The translations under genes and the position numbers were made by a program. Below, one piece after another: positions 12,498 through 24,454 of a stretch of DNA of 64,000 bases. Within the stretch, counting starts at the first letter, position 1; every line of letters begins with the position of its first letter. This DNA comes from Craterostigma plantagineum (Eukaryota; Streptophyta; Magnoliopsida; Lamiales; Linderniaceae), in the NCBI GenBank assembly GCA_027422505.1, contig JAPQWV010000005.1, positions 17,564,501 to 17,628,500 of the forward strand. Direction: 5' to 3'. The notes beneath the pieces were generated by a model that worked only from the letters and a program-made list of their open reading frames with translations, was not told the origin of the DNA and ran no database searches.

Positions 12498-14285
12498 TTC
12501 CCTCCCTTAAACTGAAGCTTATGCAGCATCAGTTTGCATTTTCCAAGCTATAGACTCCAATCATTCTCCTCAATTTTTGGAAGGGAAACACTTTGAGAGC
12601 TTTGGTAAACAAATCAGCTAGCTGGTCCTGTTAGGAATATGCCCTCGAAAGCTATACGAGGATTACATTGTATAGGGCATTAGCTTGTTTATCATTCGAC
12701 TTCTTATGTAATATGATATATAAGAGTGTTTAATAAAGGCATCGTTCGTTTATTGGATATATGATTTCTTTACTTAGCATACGGTAAAGAAATAAATGAA
12801 CAAATCCAAATATGTCGAGTTGAGTCACTGTTCTCGATAAGGAAGGCACCAGTGGACTCTTAATCTCGAACATTAAAAGTCCGTAAGCCTAAGGCTCCAG
12901 TTGGGTATTGGATAACCAATTACGGATTTGTTGATAACCAATCGTGTGCCGATATCCCGCTTGGAAGCGGAGGTCATGACTTGTGATACGAGTCGAATCA
13001 ATGGATTGAATCGTTTCATGGACACTAACTCACGGGTCGTACGGTCGAACATGGCTAACTCAAGGAGTGTCAATGACCGACGACAACACTATATTAGTCT
13101 GCGTGAGCCTTAGACTGACTGAAAGGGGCTTTGACGGAGTTGACTTCGAAGTCTCGACTGTCACTGGTTCCCCTCGACCCGATTTGCTGTTGCATGGGTC
13201 AGCGGGCCAGATGCGGTCTTGATGACGATTTGTGATTGCCGGGCTCAGAACGCCAAGTACGGATTCACAGTCTCGTAAGTAATAGAGACAAGTGTCCTAT
13301 GTGGACGGCGACAGGAAATTACGAAATCCTTGGCCAAGGAATTGAACTAACTTATGTTAGACATGGAGGGTAGTTTGGTAATTTGCCTCGTCTCCGTTTT
13401 ATCAGAGAATCGAGTGCAGTGAGTTTGACATAGACCATGGCTCTCACTCAATTGGGACACAGCTGAAGGGTTTATATGTAGTACTATAATCTATAGTAAG
13501 GTTCTGGAATAAATACTGGGTCGAAATTCGCACTCGAATCGGGTTACGATCCGGTACTGCGGGATTGGCTAGGTAACTACCGGACTCTTGGATTCCTCCC
13601 TTGCCGATTGAGTCGAACCTAGAGAGTCGGGCTTAAAAAGGATCATCAACGTGTACCGGTAAGGAGAGAAAGTGTTTTGGGCCTTAACGGGCCTTGGGCC
13701 GCGCCTGGGCCTCGGGCCATTTATTGGATCTAAGTCGGACTTCGTATGATACTAACTTTAAGAATTGGGCTTGGCCAAGTGCTTAATAGGCTTGAGGGTA
13801 AAATTAGATTTTCACCTTAAGCTAATTTCGAAATATGCCTTTAGGGTATTTTCGGAATTTGCATATTTGATATAAATAAATATGGAATAAAAATATTCGG
13901 AATATTATTTAATTGGATTAAAAATTTCGAAATTTATATAATATAAAATTCGAAATTTGATTCTATATTTAAAGATATTTTATTTGATTTAAATATCAAA
14001 GTTTTCTTGGTAGAATGAATTTCATTTACCACGCCGCGCAATGAAAAAGTTTACATCACCCTCAACTACTTACAAGTAAATGAACATATATGTCAAAATA
14101 GACTAGCATTAGCTACTTTCTGCAAATTGCTGAAATTCATCAATCTCCCTTTCATCTCTCGAATGATCAATATGGTGAGCTGCTCCGCTGTCTTCCAACC
14201 AATCTCAGAATGCAATCTGTGATTCCTTTCGCGCCAAATGTAATAGAGCATAGCAGCTGTGCATGCCATTCGAAGGCCCTGTTGA

Positions 14286-15259
14286 TAGGGGTGGGCATTC
14301 GGGTGCGGGTTTCGGGTACCCGACCCGACCCGATCGGGTTTTTCCCGATCGGGCTAAAAATTCGAGTTTAAATGGGGTATCGGGTTTAAACCCGATACCC
14401 GATTACTTACTTCGGGTCGGGTTTCGGGTAGCATTTTGCTACCCGAATTACCCGATCGGGTACCCGCATGCCACAATAAAAAATAGACTTCATTTTCAGC
14501 CCATCGTCACATATTCTCCTCTCAGATTAGATCTCGTCTTGCCCTTAATGTTTCTCCTCAATTCAGCCTAATCCTAGCCGGCTGTTCTTCATCGAGACGA
14601 AGGAAGAGCTAAAGATGGCTTCTTCGAACGCTAGGGTTACCCAGCAGCTGCTGATTGTTACAAAGCGGCAAAGGTTGTCGTCAACGATTTCAGCTCCCAT
14701 TCCTTGAGAGATGAGACCTTCGATCTCAGTCGATTCGGAGAGGGAAAAGAAACCAAGAAAGCGAAGAAATGGAGCTGGAAATTATGGGGCTTTATGCATC
14801 GGCGCAGCAAATATGAGGAGAACGAAGAAGACAAGTACAGTCGCAGAGGGAACGGTGCAGTGGAGCGATCTTTGTCTGAATCTTGGCAAGCTTTCGGTAT
14901 AAAAATGGCACCTTTGGTAGGAATTTGTCGAGGAGCAATAGCAGCGTGAGCTTTAGGCACGTGGAGTGGGAAAGCTGTTAATATTGGTGGTGGGAATGTG
15001 GATTTTGGTGTTAATGGTAAGAGCCGGTGCGAATATTGGAGGTGCATCTGTGAAGAACATGTCGGTTGATTAAGCTTATTTAATTGTTAAAAATAAAAAA
15101 AAAATAGAAAACCCGACCCGACCCGCGGGTACCCGACGGGTTTCGGGTACCCGACATTTGATCGGGTCAAGATCGGGTTTGAAAATCAATACCCGATTTT
15201 GTCGGGTACCCGACCCGAAAAACCCGATACCCGAAATACCCGACCCGATCCCACCCCTA
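14286..15259. mobile_element. hAT element with CGGGTACCCGACCCG subterminal repeats
   Basis: Perfect 8-bp TSDs CCTGTTGA flank it (14278-14285 and 15260-15267). Both ends read TAGGGGTGGG inward and are packed with CGGGTACCCGA and CCCGATCGGG repeats. It lies inside LINE ORF2. The core (about 14570-15060) is unlike the ends and contains coding-looking sequence; no transposase is present. Confidence 0.9.
14704..14905 (+). pseudogene. Captured fragment resembling OCTOPUS/UPF0503 (DUF740) protein
   Basis: Inside the hAT core, one + frame reads ETKKAKKWSWKLWGFMHRR, then an acidic EENEEDKYS, then GAVERSLSESW. From memory, plant UPF0503/OCTOPUS-like proteins, which are membrane-associated and linked to phloem development, have a similar block: a basic W-x-LWGF-I-HRR followed by an ERS-SESW motif. 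The fragment is about 65 residues, lacks the rest of the protein and has no start of its own family. I infer transduplication of a host exon by the hAT. The family name is moderately sure and needs a protein search. Confidence 0.5.
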
Positions 15260-17619
15260 CCTGTTGAACATTGCGCTTACCTCCCTCACATTTCATCCAT
15301 TCTGTCAGCTCCTCATATCTACTTAAAGGCTCCTTAATGCAGAACCAATCAGTCGATTTACAGAAATGCATTGGCAGATATGTGCATTCCAGAAGGAGAT
15401 GCTCCACTGATTCCTTTGTTATTCCACATAGGCGATACTTAGCATCAGATACATTCACCCCCTGCTGATTAGCCTATCAGCTGTTAATAACTTTCTTTGG
15501 GTCAGTAACCAGACAAAGAAAGAATGTTTAGGGATGTTGAACTTATTCCAAGTAGCTTGACAAAAAGGGAATAAAGGGTGCTTCGCTTGAGCCAATTATA
15601 ACCAGATTTAACTGAGTACACTCCATCTGCTGCATTAATCCACCTTTGATTCATATACCCTCCCCTGAAACATTCCTTTAAGCTAAGGAGCTTTTTCCAG
15701 TGCCAGCAAGAATCCACTACCGGCCTGTAGTCTTAGAAATCAGTTCCCTTCAAGTAGATCGCATTTATCCATTTAATCCAGAGAGAGTCTGTCTTCCTAG
15801 TGATGTCCCATATCTGTTTGCCTGCTAGAGCTTTCTTCCATGTTACACAATCCCTCAAGTTCAATCCTCCTTTGGTCCGAGGCAAACAAACTTTTTCCCA
15901 GCAGATTAGAGGTAAGCACCTGCCATGCACCTTTGTTCCCCACAAAAAAGCTTTGCAAACTTGATCCGCCTTCTTAGAAACTGACTTGGGCAACATGAAA
16001 ATAGACCCCCAGTAGCCATGTGTAGCTAATAGAACTGAGTTGATCAAACTAAGTCTGGCGGCATACGATAGATTTCTGGTGGTCCAACACCTTATCCTAG
16101 CTACTATCTTCTCAACAAGGATTTGGCAGGATATACCAGTCCATTTGGTAGGGGAGATAGGGACTCCCAGATATCTCATGGGGAATGAGCCAATCTGAAA
16201 TCCAGTAGTTTCAACCATCTGAGAAACAGTGTTGGCATTGACCCCAGCAAGGAAAAGATTGGTTTCTGTTGATTTGCTCTAGACCAGAAACATGGTAGAA
16301 CTGTTCCATAGTTTCCTTGATTACAGATATTGTGGCAGCCTTTCCTTTACAGAATGAATATCATCAAGTCATCCGCAAATACAGATTCACCAATTGGATT
16401 TGCTTGCATAATGGATGAAATCTAAACCGAGGATCTTTGGTAGATAGGTGTAGCTTTGGAGTTAGGTATTCCATGGCAAGCACAATAACAAGGGATATAA
16501 AAGGTCTCCCTGTCTTAAGCCTCTAGCCCCCCTGAACCAGCCATCATGTGCCTCATTGAATTATATGGTATAGGAAGCACTGGGACACAAGCCATAATCC
16601 AATCAACAAATTTCTATGGAAATTTAAGTAAGCATAGCCATTTCTCAAGAACTCCCAGTCCAATGTGTCATATGCTTTCCTTATATCAACATTTAATAGG
16701 GCTCTAGCAGATGCATTCTTCGTTCCATACAGTCTGATTAATTCCTGACACAGATGTTATGCACAATGGATCTTCCTTGCACAAAGGCACTCTGGTTGGT
16801 TTGAATAATTTTGGGCAGAATTGGCTTAAGTCTTGAGCAGAACATCTTGGAAATGCACTTATAGATTATGTTACAACAAGCAATAGGTCTAAACTCTTGA
16901 GCAGATTTTGGACTGGCAGTTTTTGGGATAAGACACAAAACAGTCTTGTTCAGCTGTGGGTGCATTCTGCCTGTGTCAAAGAAATCCAACTGCAGAGGTG
17001 ACTTGCTCCCCTACAACAGGCCATGATTGCTTGAAGAAACCACTTCCATACCCATCCGGCCCTAGAGCCACATCATCATGGATAGAGTTCAGGGCATCCC
17101 AAACTACCTTGCTGTCAAATGGGTGAGCAAGCTGTAGTTGATCAGAAAGGGATAAAGTGTATCCCTCTTCAGCAACCATAGGCTCAGGTTGATGTTGTCT
17201 CTGCAGTTTTTTACCCAACATACCTTGAAAGAACTCAATAAAGTGCTTCTGGATAGCCTCCTGATCATCTAAGAGCTTCCCTTCAAAGTCATTAATGGAG
17301 TTAACTATGTTAGTGTATGCTCTTTGTCTGATCACAGCATGGAAATAAGCTGAATTTCTATCTCCTTTATCCAGCCATCTAGCTTTAGCTTTTTGCCTCA
17401 GAAACTTATCATTAGCCACACTCAAAAATCTTTATTCTAGTCTGAGTTTCTCCACCTTTTGCAGTAGTTCAGCATTCTTGAGGTCCTTGTGAACTTCAAG
17501 CTGACATTCCTCTAGCTGTTTTTGCACCACTGCAGTCATGTTCACAATGTCTGCAAATAATTCTCTCTTCAAGGCTTTCAATGGATGCTTTAACCGTAGT
17601 AGATTGCAACATACTGTAC

Positions 17620-18634
17620 TCATTGTTGCGTCAGAGCTGCCTTTCCTGTTACTGATGTTTTATTGAGTACAGGTTGCCACACTTTGGTTACACTCTGTTT
17701 GCAAACCAGTTCCTCATGTCCATATTTCTTACATTTGGTACACAACACTGGTTTCCATTCATATGATATCTTCTGTTCAGCAAGCTGCCCCTTCTCATTT
17801 AAGAATTGAATTTTGTCTGGCAAATTTTTATCCAGGTCAACAGCCACTAGGATTCTAGCATAGTGAATCCGTTCCCTTTTCCTGGTAACATCATCCATCA
17901 TGATCGGTCGCCCAATCAGACTAGCTAATTTGCTAAGTATTTTAGTTCCCCATTATTTAAGCTCAAGTTGCGGCATTTGAGTCCAGATTGGGACACTGTC
18001 AACCCCGATCTTACTACTTACTATGTCTTCTGACCTAGGAGATAGGATGACCGGCTTCCTATTGAAGTGAATGATCTCAGTTTGCAGGATTTTATCTCTC
18101 TGTTCCACATTGCCAAAACGAGCTAGGAATAATCCTTGTTTCAGTTGCCCACACATTCACCAGTCCTAAATTTGTCCATTTGCGTTTCAGAAATCCCGAC
18201 ATCACTCCATATGGAGGATTAGCACCAAGGACATAGCACATCAATGCTGAATTCCACTGATCCACTTTCTCTCTGATTTTCTGCCCCTCTTCGGTTTTAG
18301 GTTCGATAAATTCTAGTCGACTGTCAAGATTTTGCACCATATTCATATTGAATTTTAGCCAGGGATTACACTTAGTCTCATCACTGATCTTCCCCACATC
18401 AGCGCGGCCAATCGACGCAGCTAATGTAGGCCATTCCGCACATTGATCCGAATCGACTATTGGTGAATCAATCACACAGTCACCCAATGGAACAGTACTA
18501 CAAGGCAATCCAGCTTGCTTCGAACGAGCTCCAGTACTTCGCGACTTGGCCTGAGAATCTCCATCGGTAGGGGACAGCGTTGTCACCGTGACCGGCGCTG
18601 CCCGCTGTTTCACGACCGCCCTCTTTTTCGCCAT
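17620..18634 (-). pseudogene. LINE ORF1 remnant (DUF4283-like plus CCHC knuckle)
   Basis: It starts at the ATG ending at 18634 (MAKKRAVVKQRAAP), a basic leader. Residues about 75-180 carry the DUF4283-like block (NPWLKFNMNMVQNL, WNSALMCYVLGANPPY). A frame change near 18150 moves to VWATETRII or LFLARFGNVEQRDKIL, and a stop follows at about 17955. The downstream frame has VPIWTQMPQL and RPIMMDDVTRKRERIHYARI, ending with a CCHC knuckle CTKCKKYGHEELVC (about 17705-17745). In active elements ORF1 is the RNA-binding chaperone. Confidence 0.8.
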
Positions 18635-19390
18635 TGCAGAGAGAGAGGAAAATCGAGCCTTTTTTTTTAAAATATCAAAGTAATCTATTTATAGTATGTT
18701 TCCTTGATTGAATTTTGAATCCGAAAAGAGAGAGATAAATATGGCAAAAACCTCTCATAATTCAAGGACTTAGAAATCGAAATCCAAGCCTATAGATAGG
18801 CAAAATATCGTGCTCCATGATAGAAGAATAAGGTTGATTTTCGAAATTACACAAGGCACAAAAACACAAACCGAATGCACACATTTCTCCCACGCGACGG
18901 ATCAGTTCTCTCTGGCCATCTTTAGAGAATTGACTCCGTGGTACACTGCGAGGTCGGCGTGACGATCTAGTGCAATCCACCACCATCGACGTAGTCGTGA
19001 AGAAAAGGATGACGAGCTGCCACTCGCTTCAACTGGTAAATCTCTACGGGTTTGAACCTTCCCTATTACATGCAATATGTGTTACTATTCTGATCCGAGC
19101 TACGAGAGCAATCGGAAAACCTGGAAAATTTTTATTCTGCACCGTACCCGGGGACGTGGCATCTCCGGTACACACCGGGTAACCCAACAGGTCCTCACTT
19201 CGACAGTAGTTCAGATTAATAACATCTGACGTCAAGCCCCCTCAAGTAGTGATATCTGACGTCGATAAGCTTGCTTCCCATGTGTAGCACTGAATTCCTC
19301 GAAGTATCGTAGGACTGTTGTACAGTAATAACATCAACGTCTTCTTGATTGAATTGCAATGTGACACGCTCGAATACTGCAAGTGTACCA

Positions 19391-21140
19391 GGTCGTGCAA
19401 GTAGTATAAAATGGACGTAAGTACAAGTATCTGTAACATCCCGTTCCATACCGAGACCTGTGGGGTTGGGCCCACCACAATCCGACTGATAGTCTACTCT
19501 CGCTGTTCTACAACTAGCCTTGCCAACGTGCTTTGTCCTCACTCGCACGCACCCTGGGCATAATTTCCAGGGAGTCACCCCTCCCAGTGTTACTACAACT
19601 CAAGCACGCTTAACTTTGAAGTTCTTATGGATGAGATCCCAAAAAGGAAGGTGCACCATGGTGGTATGAGTAGCACTATCAAGTCTCTTATACTATTCCT
19701 TGACTTTACACACCCATACAATGCCCAGTCTCGGAATCCCTCTCATTCGGGTGTGAGATCGATTCATTCATGTACCCCTCCGCCTAGAAGCCTGCCAGGA
19801 GCCGCTCCTTGTCCGTGCACCTCTCTGGCACCAGCGGTCACTCCCCGCCCTCATCGGCCCTGGGCATCACAGTATCGATCCACGAGGACAGCTCGATTAA
19901 TTTTAGGATGATTCTGAAATTTAATTTAGTCTAAAGCAAATTTTAAATAAGATATGTAAATGATTTTTGAGATTTTAAAAACAATCAAACTAGATAAAAA
20001 TGCAAAGAAACAACTAAAAGCAAATAGAAGATTGACGATAAGGTGATTAAGGCGCATGCTCGGCACGAATTATTCATGCGTCTTCACGCAATCAATCACA
20101 AATAATCAATACGAGTCTTAGTCGAGGTCGAATTTCCTAAATTAATCGCTACTCGTTTGTCCCGCAATAATTATCATATGCGATAAAAAAGTAATCCTTA
20201 TAGGTCGTCTATATGACTGTAGTTACTACGCACGCATTCAGTCTTTATGAGATTCCACGAGTTTAAACGCTTCGGCGCCTAAGATCTCGGAAACCACACG
20301 TACGAAACCGAATTTCATTTCTGGTTGATTGTACGTCGTGATGCTTTATACTTATTATTCTAACCGGTCGAATCACTTTGTCAGTCTCATAGACTAATAA
20401 AAAATCGTGAATATGTTGATCAGGCACACGCAAGCATTAAACTCAAACATAGGACACATAACTCGATTCATACGAGCAAATATGATATGATAACATTAAG
20501 ACGAAGTCATAATCCGATCTCACATGGCCTCAATCACATATATTTTACACTAGCATATTAACATACGAAAACAACGACGATTTAAAGGAAAGCATTGTGA
20601 ACAGATAAATAAAAGTACAAAATTCGTCCCTTACGATAGACGAGTCATTATTCGTCGCCCCGGTGTCTCCCATCGTATGAGCGAGCAACGCCTTCTCTTC
20701 TAACTCTTGGCCGCAAAGTCGTCTGTGATGGCCTCGGCTCTCCGTTGTGTTCTCAGTCGTGGGAGGTGTGAGGTGGCTTCTTCGTGAATGTGGAGGGCGG
20801 AAAAGAGTTGCTTGGTTCAGATAAGTGTATGGTTTATTGAATGAGAGTCTGCGTGGGTGTTGGACATGAGCTGCTTGCTTGGTGGCAGTAACCTTTTAGA
20901 TGGAGAGCTGCCTGCTTGATATTGGGTGCTTAATATTACTCGTGTGTATTGAAGATCTTCAATATCTCTTCTTTCAGCGACAAACTCAAAAGCGCAGCCA
21001 TAAGATAGATAGCGCAACTGTTACAATAGATCTCTTTTATTTCTCTATCTTGACCATCATGAGTAAAATAAAACCGTTTCCTTGAGCTGTCGTCCAATGT
21101 CTTGATAGCTGTATTTTGTCCTATATAATAATATGTCTAA
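19391..21140. other. Intergenic, no gene recognised
   Basis: A TGTAACATCCC string near 19433 resembles the start of some Ty3-type LTRs, but no partner was found. ORFs here (for example 19627-19911, 20817-21017) lack recognisable motifs and look like chance readings. The 19900-20640 stretch is A/T-rich and noncoding. Confidence 0.35.
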
Positions 21141-21149
21141 CTACATAAG

Positions 21150-21415
21150 GGATTTTTTAATTAAATAATTAAAAAAAATCAACCATTAATAAAATAAACA
21201 ACAAATGAAAACCATTAGTAAAACAGACATTTTAGTAAAAACAGGATACGAGTTACTAACTCGTACAAATATAAAACAAGTAACTCGTATTCTAATCATA
21301 CGAGTTAGTAACTCTTATCCTGTTTTTACGAAAATGTCTGTTTTATTAATGGTTTTCATTTGTTGTTTATTTTTATTAATGGTTGATTTTTTTTAATTAT
21401 TTAATTAAAAAAGCC
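21150..21415. mobile_element. Fold-back MITE, Mutator-like (9-bp TSD)
   Basis: Perfect 9-bp TSDs CTACATAAG flank it (21141-21149 and 21416-21424). The left arm (about 21150-21270) and right arm (about 21300-21415) are close to complete reverse complements, for example AACAACAAATGAAAACCATT against its complement. Only about 25-30 bases of spacer remain. Termini are GGATTTTTTAATTAAATAAT. Nine-base TSDs are characteristic of Mutator-like elements. The 63-codon ORF at 21205-21396 is a by-product of the inverted repeat. Confidence 0.9.
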
Positions 21416-21424
21416 CTACATAAG

Positions 21425-22098
21425 TCTCCAAAGGGTCCCATCATTGGTTTTAATAATTTCTTGCATGCGCGGTCAATATGTATTTGTCCTTGGCTCCACG
21501 TAATTAAATCATCAACCACCATATTATCAAGCGCACATGGTTATCAAGACATATAGTGTAGATTCATTTGGATCGCTACATCGTTAATTCTTTCCGATTT
21601 TGATCAATTTCACTCCGAATCTACAAAATATAATATTCATACGTCAATGTAGCATATTCGAAGCAATTTCTGATAAATAACAAACAATAACGCGCTTTTA
21701 CGAGGTACAAAGTCTACATAAAATCATAACTTATCACAATAACCGAACCAAATTATAAATCCGAACCGAATTATAAAAAAACCGTACCGAACCAAATTAA
21801 CGGTCCAGATCGGATTAACCATATAAGAATCGAAAACTGAAAAACCGAACCGAAATTTTGAAACACCGAACCGAATCCGCATATACCCCTAATTGAATAA
21901 AAAAAAGAGGTATAATCGTCTTATCACATCAAAACCTTGCTCTCCTCCTCCGTCCACGCGTGCCACGCATTAGAAGGTTCGAATATTTATCCTTCGCTAA
22001 GAGCACAAGCTAAGTATTTTTTTTTTACCAACGACAGAGAGAATCTTCGAGATTTCTGCGTCATCCATTAATTTCCTCAGTTACCACAGAGAGGGATA
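21425..22098 (+). promoter_or_regulatory. Upstream region of the adenylate kinase gene
   Basis: No gene is seen. Between about 21735 and 21892 lie repeated AACCGAACCGAA phrases ending in ATATACCCCTA, the end of a hAT-type element whose other end was not found. The stretch 21900-22098 includes an A/T-rich run (AGTATTTTTTTTTTACC at about 22012-22027) and a short leader before the ATG. It is the natural place for the core promoter and 5' UTR, but no TATA box or transcription start can be assigned with certainty. Confidence 0.4.
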
Positions 22099-23479
<1,381 letters not shown>

Positions 23480-23632
23480 CGCACAAAAGCTGATGTAATA
23501 ACATATATGGCACTGCGTCTGCCTTTCTGGTACATACTGCTGATTTCAGAATACAAATCGGATTAATAATGTATACTCCCTCGAGGTCATAATATTACAA
23601 GAATGATCTGTGAAAATGATAAATTTATTTAT

Positions 23633-24238
23633 GGTCTGTTTGGATACCGGATTTCGATTTGAAATTCGGATTTTCCCAAACCTTCCGTTTGGCAATGAGA
23701 CGGATTTGGATTTCGTCCAAATTCAAGGTTAAATCTAAGTGTTTATTATTTGTCGGATTTGAAATTTCGTGTCAAGCGGTCGGTTTTCGAAATCCAAACT
23801 TGCGCTCGTAATGAGTTTTTCGTAAATAATAATTATAATAAATAATAATAAAAATAAAAATATAATATAAATAATAATAATTACGGGATGAACGATGAGT
23901 CCAACTGACTCGCAAGCTCCACGAGCTCTTGTCGAATTCTAACTCGCTCGTTTGGTGCTTGAAAGCTCACAAGCCGGTTCGGTTCGCGAGCCTATTTTGT
24001 TTTATTATTTTTATTTTATTTTTGTACTTCTTAATTTTTATAAAAAAAAAAGGGAAGTCGAATTGGACGAGCTTCTCGAACTCAAGCTCGAACTTCATTT
24101 TGAAATCTGAATTTTTAAAATCCAAATTTTAAAATCCTAACGTTTGCAAAACAATGGATTTGATCTTGAAATTAAGATTTTGAAATTCATAATTTTAAAT
24201 CACCCGATTTCGTTCAAATACGCGAATCCAAACGCACT
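23633..24238. mobile_element. MITE-like element with GTTTGGAT ends, carrying a hAT scrap
   Basis: The left end GGTCTGTTTGGATACCGGAT and the right end (reverse complement GTGCGTTTGGATTCGCG) are related, and subterminal GAAATCCAAA, ATTTTGAAATT and TTTCAAATC phrases mirror one another. A second element scrap with GAGCTC-type repeats (about 23883-24090) lies inside. The target duplication could not be fixed. The 23480-23632 interval before it is the adenylate kinase 3' flank with no other feature. Confidence 0.45.
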
Positions 24239-24454
24239 GCAATAAGGATTAGGGTGAACTTGGAAAAGCTTATAAGTGAATGTTAAAAGTTAATAAGTTG
24301 GATGTGGTCAACGAAAAAAAAAGAAGTTAATAAGTTGGAGAAAAAAAAAAAAAAACACTCCACAACTGTGTTTGTACAACTAATTGTAGTTTCGTGTTGT
24401 GTTGAAGGTGCTCATATATAGTTGTTGTGGAGAAATTAAATCATCAGATGAAAC

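Larger units (their letters stand above)
14010..17623 (-). pseudogene. LINE ORF2 remnant: reverse transcriptase without endonuclease
   Basis: Reading on -: the linker before RT (NLLRLKHPLKALKRELF), WLDKGDRNSAYFHA, LGPDGYGSGFFKQSW, then RT motifs LCLIPKTASPKSAQEFRPIA and QSAFVQGRSI. The FADDL catalytic box survives at about 16355-16370. The thumb and connection region (MRYLGVPISPTKW, GGLNLRDCVTWKKALAGKQ) extends to about 15733. After the hAT insertion the tail reads YYIWRERNHRLHSE (about 14190-14250). At least five frame changes or stops occur. The text passes directly from the end of ORF1 to the RT linker, so the apurinic-type endonuclease of about 230 residues has been deleted. Confidence 0.85.
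14002..18665 (-). mobile_element. LINE (non-LTR retrotransposon), internally deleted and broken
   Basis: It is flanked by near-identical target duplications TTTAAATATCAAAG (13988-14001) and TTTAAAATATCAAAG (18666-18680). On - it carries ORF1 with a DUF4283-like domain and CCHC knuckle, then reverse transcriptase and a C-terminal zf-RVT-like region. Only four A residues remain as tail. A hAT interrupts it at 14286-15259. The endonuclease domain is missing. Confidence 0.88.
12629..19189. repeat. Solo LTR (own length about 1.9 kb) interrupted by a LINE
   Basis: The ends are TGTTAGGAATATGCCC and GGTAACCCAACA, with perfect 5-bp TSDs GGTCC at 12624-12628 and 19190-19194. The TSDs lie inside the copia F RNase H reading frame, which resumes on the other side. 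The LTR itself is noncoding. A LINE occupies 14002-18665 of the interval. No internal region or second LTR exists, so this is a solo LTR left by LTR-LTR recombination, or a single terminal repeat. Confidence 0.85.
12331..19390 (-). mobile_element. Copia F: 3' end of a Ty1-copia element, split by a solo LTR
   Basis: On - the RNase H C-terminal text reads SVLHMGSKLIDVRYHYLRG and, after a frame change, TSDVINLNYCRSED (19390-19190). It resumes across the insertion as QLADLFTKAL (12628-12590). A polypurine tract (TTTAAGGGAGGGAA, about 12498-12511) and a short LTR follow. The reading joins exactly at the GGTCC target duplication, so both pieces belong to one element. Gag, integrase and reverse transcriptase are absent upstream of about 19390. 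Confidence 0.8.

Noticed and set aside
14658..15047. 129-codon - ORF in the hAT core
   Set aside because: It is antisense to the UPF0503-like + reading and its composition (Ser/Leu/Pro/Phe) is that of a shadow frame.
19216..19578. 120-codon - ORF as an independent gene
   Set aside because: Its C-terminal part is copia F RNase H (SVLHMGSKLIDVRYHYLRG); the rest has no motif and is treated as flank.
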